6,490 nucleotides of DNA. It comes from Flavobacteriaceae bacterium UBA4439. GTDB lineage: Bacteria > Bacteroidota > Bacteroidia > Flavobacteriales > Flavobacteriaceae. The notes under the pieces are model-generated. The model had not been told where the DNA came from. It saw nothing but the letters and a program-made list of their open reading frames with translations, and searched no databases. This document shows, in pieces, positions 1-5,890 of the stretch (position 1 is its first letter; each line of letters begins with the position of its first letter). The translations under genes were made by a program, and so were the position numbers. The stretch is from NCBI GenBank assembly GCA_002390455.1, contig DGPN01000022.1, positions 13,603-20,092 on the forward strand, written 5' to 3'.

Positions 1-18
1 TTTTTTGTTTGAGTTATT

Positions 19-840
19 TTATCCCAAAGCAACGCGTTTAAAAGCGGTTACGACCAAATCCGGATCAGCAGATTTAACGTAGTCGGATACAGAAATTTTA
101 CCATCTTTTATATAGGCTTGGTTGACCAAAGTATTGTCTTTGAAAAAACGTTTGATTTTTCCTTTTGCAATATTGTCCAACATGGCTTCGGGTTTACCTT
201 CTTGACGCAATTGGTCTTTGGCGATCTCGATTTCTTTTTCAACCACACTGGCATCAACACCTTCCTCATTGAGGGCAATGGGATTCATGGCAGCGGCTTG
301 CATGGCTACATTTTTGGCGACCTCTGCGGCATTGTCAACAATGCCTGAAAGTCCGACCAAAGTGGCAATTTTATTCCCCGCATGGATATAAGATCCTACA
401 TAGGGAGCAGTGAGCTTACTGAATCCACCGATTTCGATTTTTTCACCGATGAAACCGGTTTGTTCAGTTAGTTTTTCGGCTACAGTCATTCCTTGAAATT
501 CGCTTGACAGGAAAGCCTCTTTAGTCTCAAAAGCAAGGGCATGGTCTGCCAATGCATGGGCCAATTCTAGATAGGAATCGTTTTTGGCGACAAAGTCGGT
601 TTCACAATTCACTGATACCACGATACCTGCCGTGTGGTCTTCGTTGACTTTGGCCAAAGCGGCACCTTCAGAGGATTCTCTATCGGCACGATTGGCAGCA
701 ACTTTTTGACCTTTCTTTCTGAGGTTTTCAACGGCTTTGTCAAAATCTCCCTCGGCTTCTACCAAGGCTTTTTTGCAATCCATCATACCCGCTCCTGTAG
801 ATTTTCGCAGTTGATTAACTTCTGCTGCTGTAATTTTCAT
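19..840 (-). CDS. tsf: Translation elongation factor Ts
   Basis: EF-Ts is the cytoplasmic guanine-nucleotide exchange factor that releases GDP from EF-Tu so it can rebind GTP during elongation. The 273-residue product has the N-terminal UBA-like module with LRKSTGAGMMDCKKAL (residues 11-26) and the core signature TDFVAKN (82-87 region), which in the family contacts EF-Tu; the C-terminal half fits the dimerisation/core subdomains. Length is normal for the family. I chose the ATG at 838-840; a TTG two codons upstream (844-846) would add only Met-Ser and is a weaker start. It is the last of the four operon genes seen here, 20 bases after rpsB, the usual rpsB-tsf pairing. The stop lies 18 bases from the window edge, so any terminator is outside. 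Identification is secure; only the exact start is open. Confidence 0.97.
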   Translation of the reverse strand: MKITAAEVNQLRKSTGAGMMDCKKALVEAEGDFDKAVENLRKKGQKVAANRADRESSEGAALAKVNEDHTAGIVVSVNCETDFVAKNDSYLELAHALADHALAFETKEAFLSSEFQGMTVAEKLTEQTGFIGEKIEIGGFSKLTAPYVGSYIHAGNKIATLVGLSGIVDNAAEVAKNVAMQAAAMNPIALNEEGVDASVVEKEIEIAKDQLRQEGKPEAMLDNIAKGKIKRFFKDNTLVNQAYIKDGKISVSDYVKSADPDLVVTAFKRVALG

Positions 841-860
841 ACTCAATGTATAATGATTAA

Positions 861-1811
861 TTATTCTTTATCACCACCAGCATCAGCGGCTTCGTCTTGT
901 GATTCTTCGGCTTTGGTTACTTCTTCTGCCGCTTCCGCAACAGGAGTTTCTTCCTTGGATTCCTCAACGACAGGAGTTTCTTCTGCCGCTTCCGCAACAG
1001 GATTTTCTTCCTTGACTTCCTCAACGACAGGATTTTCCTTTACAGCTTCAGCAACAACTTCTTCGGTTTTTTCGGTCTCCGTAGCCCCTTCGGTAGCGGC
1101 TTGCTCTTGAGTTTCTTTTTCGTTTTTACGCTCATCTAGGCCTTCTGCGATGGCGTCAACAACTAAAGACATGATTTTGTCAATGGACTTGGTTGCATCG
1201 TCATTGGCAGGGATAACAAAATCCACCTCTCTGGGATCGGAGTTGGTATCAACCATGGCAAAAATCGGAATCTTTAACTTTTGCGCTTCTTTGATGGCGA
1301 TGTGTTCTCTTTTGATATCAACAACAAAAAGGGCACCAGGAAGACGGGTCATATCATTGATAGAGCCTAAGTTTTTCTCCAATTTCGCTCTCAGTCGGTC
1401 AACCTGTAATCTCTCTTTTTTAGAAAGGGTTTCGAAAGTACCGTCTTTTTTCATTCGGTCGATGGCTGCCATTTTTTTAACAGCTTTTCGAATGGTCACG
1501 AAGTTGGTCAACATCCCTCCGGGCCAGCGCTCGGTAATGTAGGGCATTTTGACTTTTTGAGCCGAATTAGAAACAATGTCTTTGGCTTGTTTTTTGGTGG
1601 CTACGAAGAGAATTTTTCGGCCAGAGGCAGAGATTTTTTTCAAAGCCTCGGAGGCTTCTTCGATCTTGGCCACTGTTTTATAGAGGCTGATGATGTGGAT
1701 TCCGTTTCGCTCCATATAGATGTAGGGAGCCATGTTGGGATTCCATTTGCGGGTAAGGTGTCCAAAATGGACGCCTGCAGAAAGCAGGTCTTTTACGTTG
1801 GTTTGTGCCAT
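861..1811 (-). CDS. rpsB: 30S ribosomal protein S2 with long acidic C-terminal tail
   Basis: S2 (uS2) is a late-assembling 30S subunit protein needed for S1 docking and initiation. The conserved body spans roughly residues 1-228: HFGH (15-18), RWPGGMLTNF (95-104), PGALFVVDIKREH (158-170), MVDTNSDP (186-193) and IPANDDA (200-206). The protein is 316 residues against about 241 in E. coli; the excess is a tail from about residue 230 that is rich in Glu, Ala, Val, Thr and Pro, contains an exact-length 19-residue repeat (260-297) and looks disordered. Acidic S2 tails are, to my knowledge, common in Bacteroidota, so the tail itself is not a fusion error. ATG start at 1809-1811 gives the canonical N-terminus MAQTNVKDLL. 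It follows rpsI after a 133-base structured gap and precedes tsf by 20 bases. Confidence 0.97.
   Translation of the reverse strand: MAQTNVKDLLSAGVHFGHLTRKWNPNMAPYIYMERNGIHIISLYKTVAKIEEASEALKKISASGRKILFVATKKQAKDIVSNSAQKVKMPYITERWPGGMLTNFVTIRKAVKKMAAIDRMKKDGTFETLSKKERLQVDRLRAKLEKNLGSINDMTRLPGALFVVDIKREHIAIKEAQKLKIPIFAMVDTNSDPREVDFVIPANDDATKSIDKIMSLVVDAIAEGLDERKNEKETQEQAATEGATETEKTEEVVAEAVKENPVVEEVKEENPVAEAAEETPVVEESKEETPVAEAAEEVTKAEESQDEAADAGGDKE
921..1034 (-). repeat. In-frame 57-bp tandem repeat in the rpsB tail (two units)
   Basis: Two adjacent 57-base units (921-977 and 978-1034) match at 53 of 57 positions by direct comparison. Each encodes 19 residues, of the form TPVVEESKEE-TPVAEAAEE and NPVVEEVKEE-NPVAEAAEE; each unit is itself a loose double of a 9-10 residue motif starting (T/N)PV. 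Because 57 is a multiple of three, copy-number change would keep the frame. The near identity shows recent duplication in a non-structural tail. Confidence 0.93.
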
Positions 1812-1841
1812 AGTTTTAGTTTACGTTCTCTTGAAAGTAGC

Positions 1842-1861
1842 AATAAACCTTTGGGTTTATT
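1842..1861 (-). promoter_or_regulatory. Perfect hairpin in the rpsB leader
   Basis: AATAAACC (1842-1849) and GGTTTATT (1854-1861) form a perfect 8-bp stem with a 4-base loop, about 30 bases before the rpsB start on the minus-strand transcript. No U-run follows it, so it is not an ordinary intrinsic terminator. A second short stem, CCGC/GCGG with loop CTTA (1880-1891), lies just upstream in the transcript. Control of S2 synthesis by a leader structure is known in other bacteria; calling this one a regulator is inference from position and structure only. Confidence 0.4.
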
Positions 1862-1931
1862 TAGATGCTAAACTGGTTCCCGCCTTAGCGGTTCAAGCAA
1901 CAGGGTTTAATGAAATAAATGAACTTATCAG

Positions 1932-1957
1932 CTCTAAAACGCAATTAACGTTTAGAG
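1932..1957 (-). other. Imperfect stem-loop spanning the rpsI stop codon
   Basis: CTCTAAAACG (1932-1941) and CGTTTAGAG (1949-1957) pair over 9 bp with one bulged A around a 7-base loop holding the rpsI TAA stop. In the minus-strand transcript there is no following U-run, so a terminator is doubtful; processing or stabilisation of the rplM-rpsI part of the message, or coupling control, are possible. Structure is visible, function is inferred. Confidence 0.35.
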
Positions 1958-2331
1958 AATTGATATTTTTTCCTTGCTTTTTTCTGACCGAATTTTTTGC
2001 GTTCCACCATTCTGGGATCACGAGTCAATAGGCCCTCTGGTTTTAATACCAAACGATTTTCCTCGTTGATTTTACACAAGGCTCTGGAAATTGCAAGTCG
2101 AACTGCTTCTGCTTGACCATTGTAGCCACCGCCTTTGACGGTTACTTTGAGGTCATAATTGCCTTCATTCTCTGTTAGGGCAAGAGGCTGAACGATTTTA
2201 TATTGTAATGTAGCAGTAGGAAAAAACTCGGTGTAATTCTTTTTGTTAACCGTGATGGCTCCTTTTCCTTTGGAGACATAAAGACGGGCAACAGAGGTTT
2301 TTCTTCTACCGATAGTATGAATGACTTCCAT
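1945..2331 (-). CDS. rpsI: 30S ribosomal protein S9
   Basis: S9 (uS9) sits in the head of the 30S subunit; its C-terminal tail reaches the P-site tRNA. The 128-residue product has GRRKTSVARLYV (8-19), GKGAITVN (22-29), GGGYNGQAEAVR (67-78) and LTRDPRMVERKK (102-113), and ends in the basic KKYQFSKR with the conserved final arginine. Length is typical. The ATG at 2329-2331 begins directly after the rplM TAG stop at 2332-2334 with no spacer, which suggests translational coupling to rplM. The usual L13-S9 partner order is kept. Confidence 0.98.
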   Translation of the reverse strand: MEVIHTIGRRKTSVARLYVSKGKGAITVNKKNYTEFFPTATLQYKIVQPLALTENEGNYDLKVTVKGGGYNGQAEAVRLAISRALCKINEENRLVLKPEGLLTRDPRMVERKKFGQKKARKKYQFSKR

Positions 2332-2787
2332 CTATATATGTTCTTTAATATTAATGGTTTTAGGTTTTTGGGCTTCGTGGCTGTGTTCGCTGCCGACAAA
2401 TACCTTTAGATTTCTATACAAAGCGGCTCCCAATTTGTTTTTCGGCAACATCCCTCTTACGGCATTTTCGATCAAACGCTCAGGGCCTTTGGCACTCAAC
2501 TGCTCTGCATTGAGGAATCGCTGTCCACCAGGATATCCCGTATGGCGGATGTATTGTTTTTGTTTCCATTTATTCCCCGATAGGCTTACTTTTTCGGCGT
2601 TGATGACAATGACGTTATCACCACAGTCAACATGGGGGGTGAAATTGGTTTTGTGTTTTCCTCGGATGTGTAATGCTACGACGGAAGCTACCCGCCCCAA
2701 GGGAACGCTGTCAGCATCAACCAAAACCCACTGCTTGTCAACAGTTTTGGCATTGGCTGAAATGGTCTTATAACTAAGTGTATCCAC
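2332..2787 (-). CDS. rplM: 50S ribosomal protein L13
   Basis: L13 (uL13) is an early-assembling 50S protein that binds 23S rRNA. The 151-residue product shows GRVASVVA (31-38), HVDCGDNVIVINAEKV (52-67), HTGYPGG (82-88) and RGMLPKNKLG (111-120), all in the usual order, with a short C-terminal extension ending KEHI. The start is GTG (2785-2787), giving MDTLSYKT, a beginning I recognise from flavobacterial L13 proteins; no better upstream ATG is in frame. It is the first gene of the four-gene operon and has a promoter-like element about 35 bases upstream. No clear Shine-Dalgarno sequence is seen, as usual in this phylum. Confidence 0.97.
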   Translation of the reverse strand: MDTLSYKTISANAKTVDKQWVLVDADSVPLGRVASVVALHIRGKHKTNFTPHVDCGDNVIVINAEKVSLSGNKWKQKQYIRHTGYPGGQRFLNAEQLSAKGPERLIENAVRGMLPKNKLGAALYRNLKVFVGSEHSHEAQKPKTINIKEHI

Positions 2788-2806
2788 AATAATAATTTTA
2801 TATATA

Positions 2807-2818
2807 CCCTTTAAAGGG
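2807..2818. promoter_or_regulatory. CCCTTTAAAGGG palindrome in the rplM 5' leader
   Basis: A perfect 12-base palindrome lies between the promoter -7 element and the rplM start, at or just after the expected transcription start. Its dyad could be a protein-binding site or a small 5' stem in the message. The sequence feature is certain; a role is inference. Confidence 0.35.
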
Positions 2819-2821
2819 GTG

Positions 2822-2853
2822 CAAATCTACAATTATTCCGTTTTCCGTAAAAA
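2822..2853 (-). promoter_or_regulatory. Bacteroidota-type promoter for the rplM-rpsI-rpsB-tsf operon
   Basis: On the minus strand, TAGATTTG (2829 down to 2822) is a full match to the Bacteroidota -7 consensus TAnnTTTG. About 19 bases upstream is a T-run (2853-2849) where a TTTG-like -33 element is expected; this part is a weak match. The predicted start of transcription would fall near 2815-2817, giving a short leader of about 30 bases before the GTG of rplM. Confidence 0.65.
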
Positions 2854-3263
2854 TATTTTACCCTTTTTTTAACGGATGACCGTATTTTGAATTCTATAAA
2901 TTTTTTGATTGATAACCCTTAAATAATTGACCTACTGTTTTTTTGCTGCTAATTAATTTTTTTACCGCCCCAACTTTATTTAAAACTTACGATTTTTTAC
3001 ATTGTTTTGGAGACTTGAAAACCATTTCAATTAATTCCTTTTGTGGGCTTTTGTTGTGGGATTAATTACGCTTCTTACAATTTATTATTATCTTTACGCA
3101 AGAATAGTCCCAAATCTGTTCTACTGCCGTTAACCTACTGTGTGTTTCGTTTTACATATTTTGGGATAATTCTTTGATTAAGAGCATACTCTAATTAGCG
3201 ACTATGTCCCACTCTGAAGGAGAATGACTGCTTATTTGAGAGGATTTAATTTAAATAAGTAAA
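2854..3263. other. A+T-rich intergenic region, no gene seen
   Basis: This stretch lies between the divergent rplM promoter and the FN3 lipoprotein gene. Neither strand shows a coding frame with recognisable protein character; stops are frequent and long A/T runs dominate. A possible -7-like TATCTTTA at 3089-3096 (plus strand) has no partner at the right distance. It presumably holds the promoter of the downstream plus-strand gene, but I cannot place it with confidence. Confidence 0.5.
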
Positions 3264-4169
3264 ATGAAAAATATCATTTACAGTGTAGAACGATTCCACC
3301 CAAAAAAAATAATCTTTTTAACTTTACTGTTTCTTTTTTGTATAAAATGTTCCAAAGAGGATGATCCGATAGTTTTTTCTGATTTTACCATTGTTGGGAT
3401 AACTGGAACAGATTCTATTGTTCTTGATTGGGAAGATGTAACAGCATCAAATCAGCAAAATATTACCTATGATGTTTATGTAAATGATGTTTTGAAAGAG
3501 GAAGATTTAAATAGATCAGAATTTACCGTTGTTGATTTAGATTCAGAGGTTGAATATTTAATTAAAATAATTGCTAAAGTCGAAACTGGACACCAAAAAG
3601 AGGTTGAAGAAGTCTTTACCACAAAAGCTAAACCCATACCATCTCAATTCACAATTACTTTAAAAAGCATAAGCTCAAAAGGGTTTGCTATTGAGTGGAC
3701 TGCTTCAACAATAACGGGAGATCAAGGAGTTAGGTATGACGTTTTCCTAGATGATAGTTTGGTAGAGAAAGATTTGAGCGAATTGACCTATGATTTTTTA
3801 GGTTTAGAGGCAAAAACAACCTACACAGTAAAAGTAGTAGCAAAGTCGGTAGAGTTTAATACCCAATCTGATCAATCACATACAATAACTACAGAAGATA
3901 AACCCATACCATCTCAATTCACAATTTCTTCAAAAAACATAAGCTCAAATGGATTTACCATTGATTGGACTGCTTCAACAATAACGGGAGATCAAGGAGT
4001 TAGGTATGACGTATTACTAGATAATAGTTTGGTAGCGAAAGATTTGAGCGAACTGACCTATGATTTTTCAGGCTTAGAGGCAAAAACAACCTACACGGTA
4101 AAAGTAGTCGCAAACTCGGTAGAGTTTAATACCCAATCTGAACAATTACATACAGTTACTACAAATTGA
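3264..4169 (+). CDS. Putative lipoprotein with three fibronectin type III-like domains, C-terminally truncated
   Basis: The 301-residue product starts with a basic stretch and a hydrophobic segment (about residues 15-28) ending at Cys29, followed by SKEDD. Cys-Ser-Lys-Glu-Asp-Asp resembles the export signal of Bacteroidota surface lipoproteins, but Lys28 just before the cysteine is unusual for a lipobox. Three FN3-like beta-sandwich units follow: about 36-120, 123-212 and 213-301. The last two are near copies with shared stretches such as TASTITGDQGVRYDV and GLEAKTTYTVKVVA. FN3 domains usually serve as adhesive or spacer modules; no catalytic domain is present. The frame ends at a TGA (4167-4169) exactly where a fourth FN3 unit would begin, and that unit is readable downstream in other frames, so this ORF is probably the front part of a broken longer gene. 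The ATG at 3264 gives a complete signal sequence. Actual function is unknown. Confidence 0.8.
   Translation: MKNIIYSVERFHPKKIIFLTLLFLFCIKCSKEDDPIVFSDFTIVGITGTDSIVLDWEDVTASNQQNITYDVYVNDVLKEEDLNRSEFTVVDLDSEVEYLIKIIAKVETGHQKEVEEVFTTKAKPIPSQFTITLKSISSKGFAIEWTASTITGDQGVRYDVFLDDSLVEKDLSELTYDFLGLEAKTTYTVKVVAKSVEFNTQSDQSHTITTEDKPIPSQFTISSKNISSNGFTIDWTASTITGDQGVRYDVLLDNSLVAKDLSELTYDFSGLEAKTTYTVKVVANSVEFNTQSEQLHTVTTN
3627..4166 (+). repeat. 270-bp tandem repeat encoding two near-identical FN3 domains
   Basis: Units 3627-3896 and 3897-4166 align without gaps over 270 bases (90 codons), with roughly 27 differences counted by eye, so about 90% identity. An unbroken identical run covers the codons for TASTITGDQGVRYDV. 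The preceding first FN3 domain and the decayed fourth one are far more divergent, so only this pair was duplicated recently. Confidence 0.93.
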
Positions 4170-4526
4170 TAATCCAATTCCAAACGATTTTACTTTAAGT
4201 GTAGACAATATTACTGCAAAAGGAGCATTTGTTTCTTGGACTTCTTTAACTATTAACGGAGATGGTGGAGTCTTAGCAGATATTTATGTTAATGAGTTAG
4301 TTTTAGGTGTGACTAATTCAGGCTATATACTTACTGATTTGACGTAGAAAACAAAATATAATATCAAAGTTATTGCCAGAAGTTCTGAATACGGAACGAT
4401 CTTAGAAAAAAAATATCTTTTACTACAGCTGTATTCCCGACTACCTTTGAAGTGACATCTGCAGTAATTTATCAAAGGAGAACAGGGACTTTTGAATCCT
4501 TAACGTTTATATATAATGTAAATTAG
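4168..4526 (+). pseudogene. Decayed fourth FN3 domain and C-terminal end of the upstream lipoprotein gene
   Basis: Reading from 4168 (one base out of the upstream frame) gives DNPIPNDFTLSV, then KGAFVSWTSLTINGDGGV, and, after an in-frame TAG at 4345-4347, KTKYNIKVIARSSEYG; these align with KPIPSQFTI, GFTIDWTASTITGDQGV and KTTYTVKVVANSVEF of the intact repeat. Three lesions explain the loss: one extra T near 4166-4167, a nonsense codon at 4345, and one missing A in the A8 run at 4406-4413. Past that run, the third frame continues as ISFTTAVFPTTFEV and stays open to a TAG at 4524-4526, the likely original end or close to it. The intact gene would have run 3264-4526 with four FN3 domains. Assembly errors in homopolymers could explain two lesions but not the TAG. 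Confidence 0.82.
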
Positions 4527-4680
4527 TATTGCAGTATATTGTTTGAAGTAGTCATAAATCAGAATTATATAGCCCCCTATATTAAATTAATAGATAAGGC
4601 TAAATAAATACTTTTTAACCTATTTCACTTAAATTATTTATTAAAATAAAATTGAGTAATAAAACAGCAATTCTTTTTTT
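4527..4680. other. A+T-rich spacer, nothing recognised
   Basis: This stretch follows the presumed original end of the FN3 gene. It is very rich in A and T, with stops in all frames and no convincing hairpin terminator. I see no gene, repeat or promoter in it. Confidence 0.5.
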
Positions 4681-4824
4681 TCTGTTGAACAGGAATGGGT
4701 ATCTTAGTTTAAGAACAACTCCAAATACAACGTCTTAGACCATGACTTGCTTAACGCTTTAATCAACATTTTTGTAGTCGCAACGGATTTGCTCAATGGG
4801 TATAGTTTTAAAATCTCTTGTTAA
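4681..4824 (+). pseudogene. Unidentified coding relic upstream of the VIT1-family gene
   Basis: In the frame starting at 4681 the translation has protein-like character: SVEQEWVS, a TAG stop at 4705-4707, then FKNNSKYNVLDHDLLNALI, NIFVVATDLLNGYSFKISC, ending at TAA 4822-4824. The segment from 4708 is open for 38 codons in a region where other frames are closed, and has a mixed polar/hydrophobic composition unlike translated A+T-rich spacer. No ATG start lies at its head. I do not recognise the family; it could be the C-terminus of a lost gene. Chance openness cannot be excluded. Confidence 0.4.
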
Positions 4825-4863
4825 GCTGAGGGATAAGCTGAACGTAATTTTTATTAAAAATAA

Positions 4864-5580
4864 ATGATAAAAGAGTCCGAAAAGTTGGATGATTATCTTG
4901 CTCCACACTTCATTCACAGGAGTAATTGGATCAGGGCGGCCGTACTGGGTGCTAATGATGGGATTATATCTACTGCGAGTATTGCCATTGGTGTTGCGAC
5001 AGCCAGTGATTTGAGAGCGACCGTCCTGCTTGCAACACTGGCTGGCTTGGTAGCAGGTGCTTTGTCAATGGCTGCGGGGGAGTATGTTTCCGTAAGTTCA
5101 CAAACAGATGTTGAAACAGCAGACATTGAACGGGAAAAGCAAGAACTGAGTGATATGCCAGAATTGGAATTACAAAGACTTGCGGATATTTATGAGAAAA
5201 GAGGTCTCAAAAAAGATACTGCTCTCAAAGTGGCGAAAGAACTAACAGCCCACGATGCTTTGGGCGCTCATGTTAGAGATGAATTGGGAATTATCGAAGT
5301 CAGTCGAGCAAGACCCCTCCAAGCTGCATTGGCATCTGGTGCTGCTTTTTCTGTAGGAGGCCTACTTCCTTTTATAGTGACCCTTTTGATGCCTTTGGAG
5401 ATTTTGGAATATTCCCTTTATGGTTTTGCAATATGCTTTCTAATTATTTTGGGAGTATTGGCCGCCATAACAGGAGGTTCAAGTGTCCCTAGAGCCGTCC
5501 TTCGCATTACTTTTTTGGGAACAGTAGCCATGGGTCTTACTGCTATGGTGGGTTATCTATTTAATGTAAACCTGGGGTAA
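4864..5580 (+). CDS. VIT1/CCC1-family membrane transporter (predicted iron/manganese)
   Basis: Members of this family move Fe2+ or Mn2+ across membranes, out of the cytosol, and protect against metal excess. The 238-residue product has the family layout: two N-terminal membrane segments (about 25-48 and 52-79), a cytoplasmic helical insert (about 80-150) and three C-terminal segments (about 153-176, 181-203, 211-235). Signatures are GANDGIIS (29-36) and SMAAGEYVSVSSQ (68-80). Asp32 and Met69 have the same 37-residue spacing as the transport-path Asp43 and Met80 of Eucalyptus VIT1. The insert carries acidic residues (Glu84, 89, 91, 94) and ALGAHVRDELGI (132-143), matching the metal-binding region. 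The ATG at 4864 is preceded by an A+T-rich stretch with no Shine-Dalgarno. The gene is intact although both neighbours are decayed, which suggests it is under selection. Metal preference cannot be told from sequence. Confidence 0.93.
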   Translation: MIKESEKLDDYLAPHFIHRSNWIRAAVLGANDGIISTASIAIGVATASDLRATVLLATLAGLVAGALSMAAGEYVSVSSQTDVETADIEREKQELSDMPELELQRLADIYEKRGLKKDTALKVAKELTAHDALGAHVRDELGIIEVSRARPLQAALASGAAFSVGGLLPFIVTLLMPLEILEYSLYGFAICFLIILGVLAAITGGSSVPRAVLRITFLGTVAMGLTAMVGYLFNVNLG

Positions 5581-5802
5581 AGTCATAGAAACACAATCAA
5601 TAACAATCAAAAATTTCATTCCGAAACTTTTACGAACATGGCCGAGCAAAGTAGAAAACACGGTTTAGAAATGGTCAAGAGGGGAGACCAAGCTCACATC
5701 CAAGCCATGAATAAAATGTAAAAACTCACGGAATCACCCCAAGCAATGGCGCAGTGGATGGAAAGTAAAAGGAAAGAGTTTGACGCTTTGCCCGATAACT
5801 AA
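5581..5802 (+). pseudogene. Unidentified coding relic downstream of the VIT1-family gene
   Basis: The frame from 5581 reads as a polar, probably helical protein: KFHSETFTNMAEQSRKHGLE, then MVKRGDQAHIQAMNKM, a TAA at 5719-5721, then KLTESPQAMAQWMESKRKEF and DALPDN ending at TAA 5800-5802. Codon and residue composition on both sides of the first stop match, which points to one gene with a single nonsense change rather than two genes. An ATG at 5638-5640 would start a 27-residue peptide up to the first stop; I do not believe it is a real small gene. The frame starts directly after the transporter stop and has no upstream start of its own that fits. The family is not recognised. Confidence 0.5.
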
Positions 5803-5833
5803 GACAAAGCCATATCTGAATATAGTGTAGGGA

Positions 5834-5857
5834 TAAAAACCGCTATACATAGCGGTG
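5834..5857 (-). terminator. Intrinsic terminator of polA
   Basis: ACCGCTAT (5839-5846) and ATAGCGGT (5849-5856) form a strong inverted repeat, in practice a 7-bp G+C-containing stem with a 4-base loop. On the minus strand it is followed directly by a run of five T (5839-5835), and it lies about 35 bases past the polA stop. This is a standard Rho-independent terminator for minus-strand transcripts; on the plus strand no T-run follows, so it acts one way only. Confidence 0.82.
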
Positions 5858-5890
5858 ATGTTGTGTCTATGGATTTACCCCAAATTAGTC

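Noticed and set aside
844..846. TTG as the tsf start codon, two codons upstream of ATG 838-840
   Set aside because: TTG starts are rare and the ATG gives MKITAAEV, a normal EF-Ts beginning. The difference is two residues.
634..1110. Plus-strand frame of 158 codons rich in Ser/Thr
   Set aside because: It lies opposite tsf and the acidic rpsB tail; its low-complexity Ser/Ala/Thr composition is just the complement of the Glu/Ala/Val repeat codons.
1150..2031. Plus-strand open frames opposite rpsB and rpsI
   Set aside because: They are antisense shadows of conserved ribosomal protein genes, with no recognisable motifs.
2321..2773. Plus-strand 150-codon frame opposite rplM
   Set aside because: It mirrors rplM almost exactly, and L13 is certain on the other strand.
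3089..3096. TATCTTTA as a -7 promoter element for the FN3 gene
   Set aside because: It matches 7 of 8 positions but has no -33-like TTTG at the proper distance and lies about 170 bases from the start codon; too weak to call.
2930..3141. Nine-base repeat ACCTACTGT at 2930 and 3133
   Set aside because: Too short and widely spaced to argue for an attachment site or array; no regular spacing, so no CRISPR.
4167..4169. TGA at the end of the FN3 ORF as a recoded codon or programmed frameshift
   Set aside because: The next in-frame codon is TAA, no slippery sequence is evident, and further lesions (TAG 4345, A8 run) follow, so ordinary decay explains it better.
4822..4841. Direct repeat TAAGCTGA twice (4822-4829 and 4834-4841) just before the transporter gene
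   Set aside because: Two 8-base copies in A+T-rich DNA may be chance; no dyad or known operator pattern.
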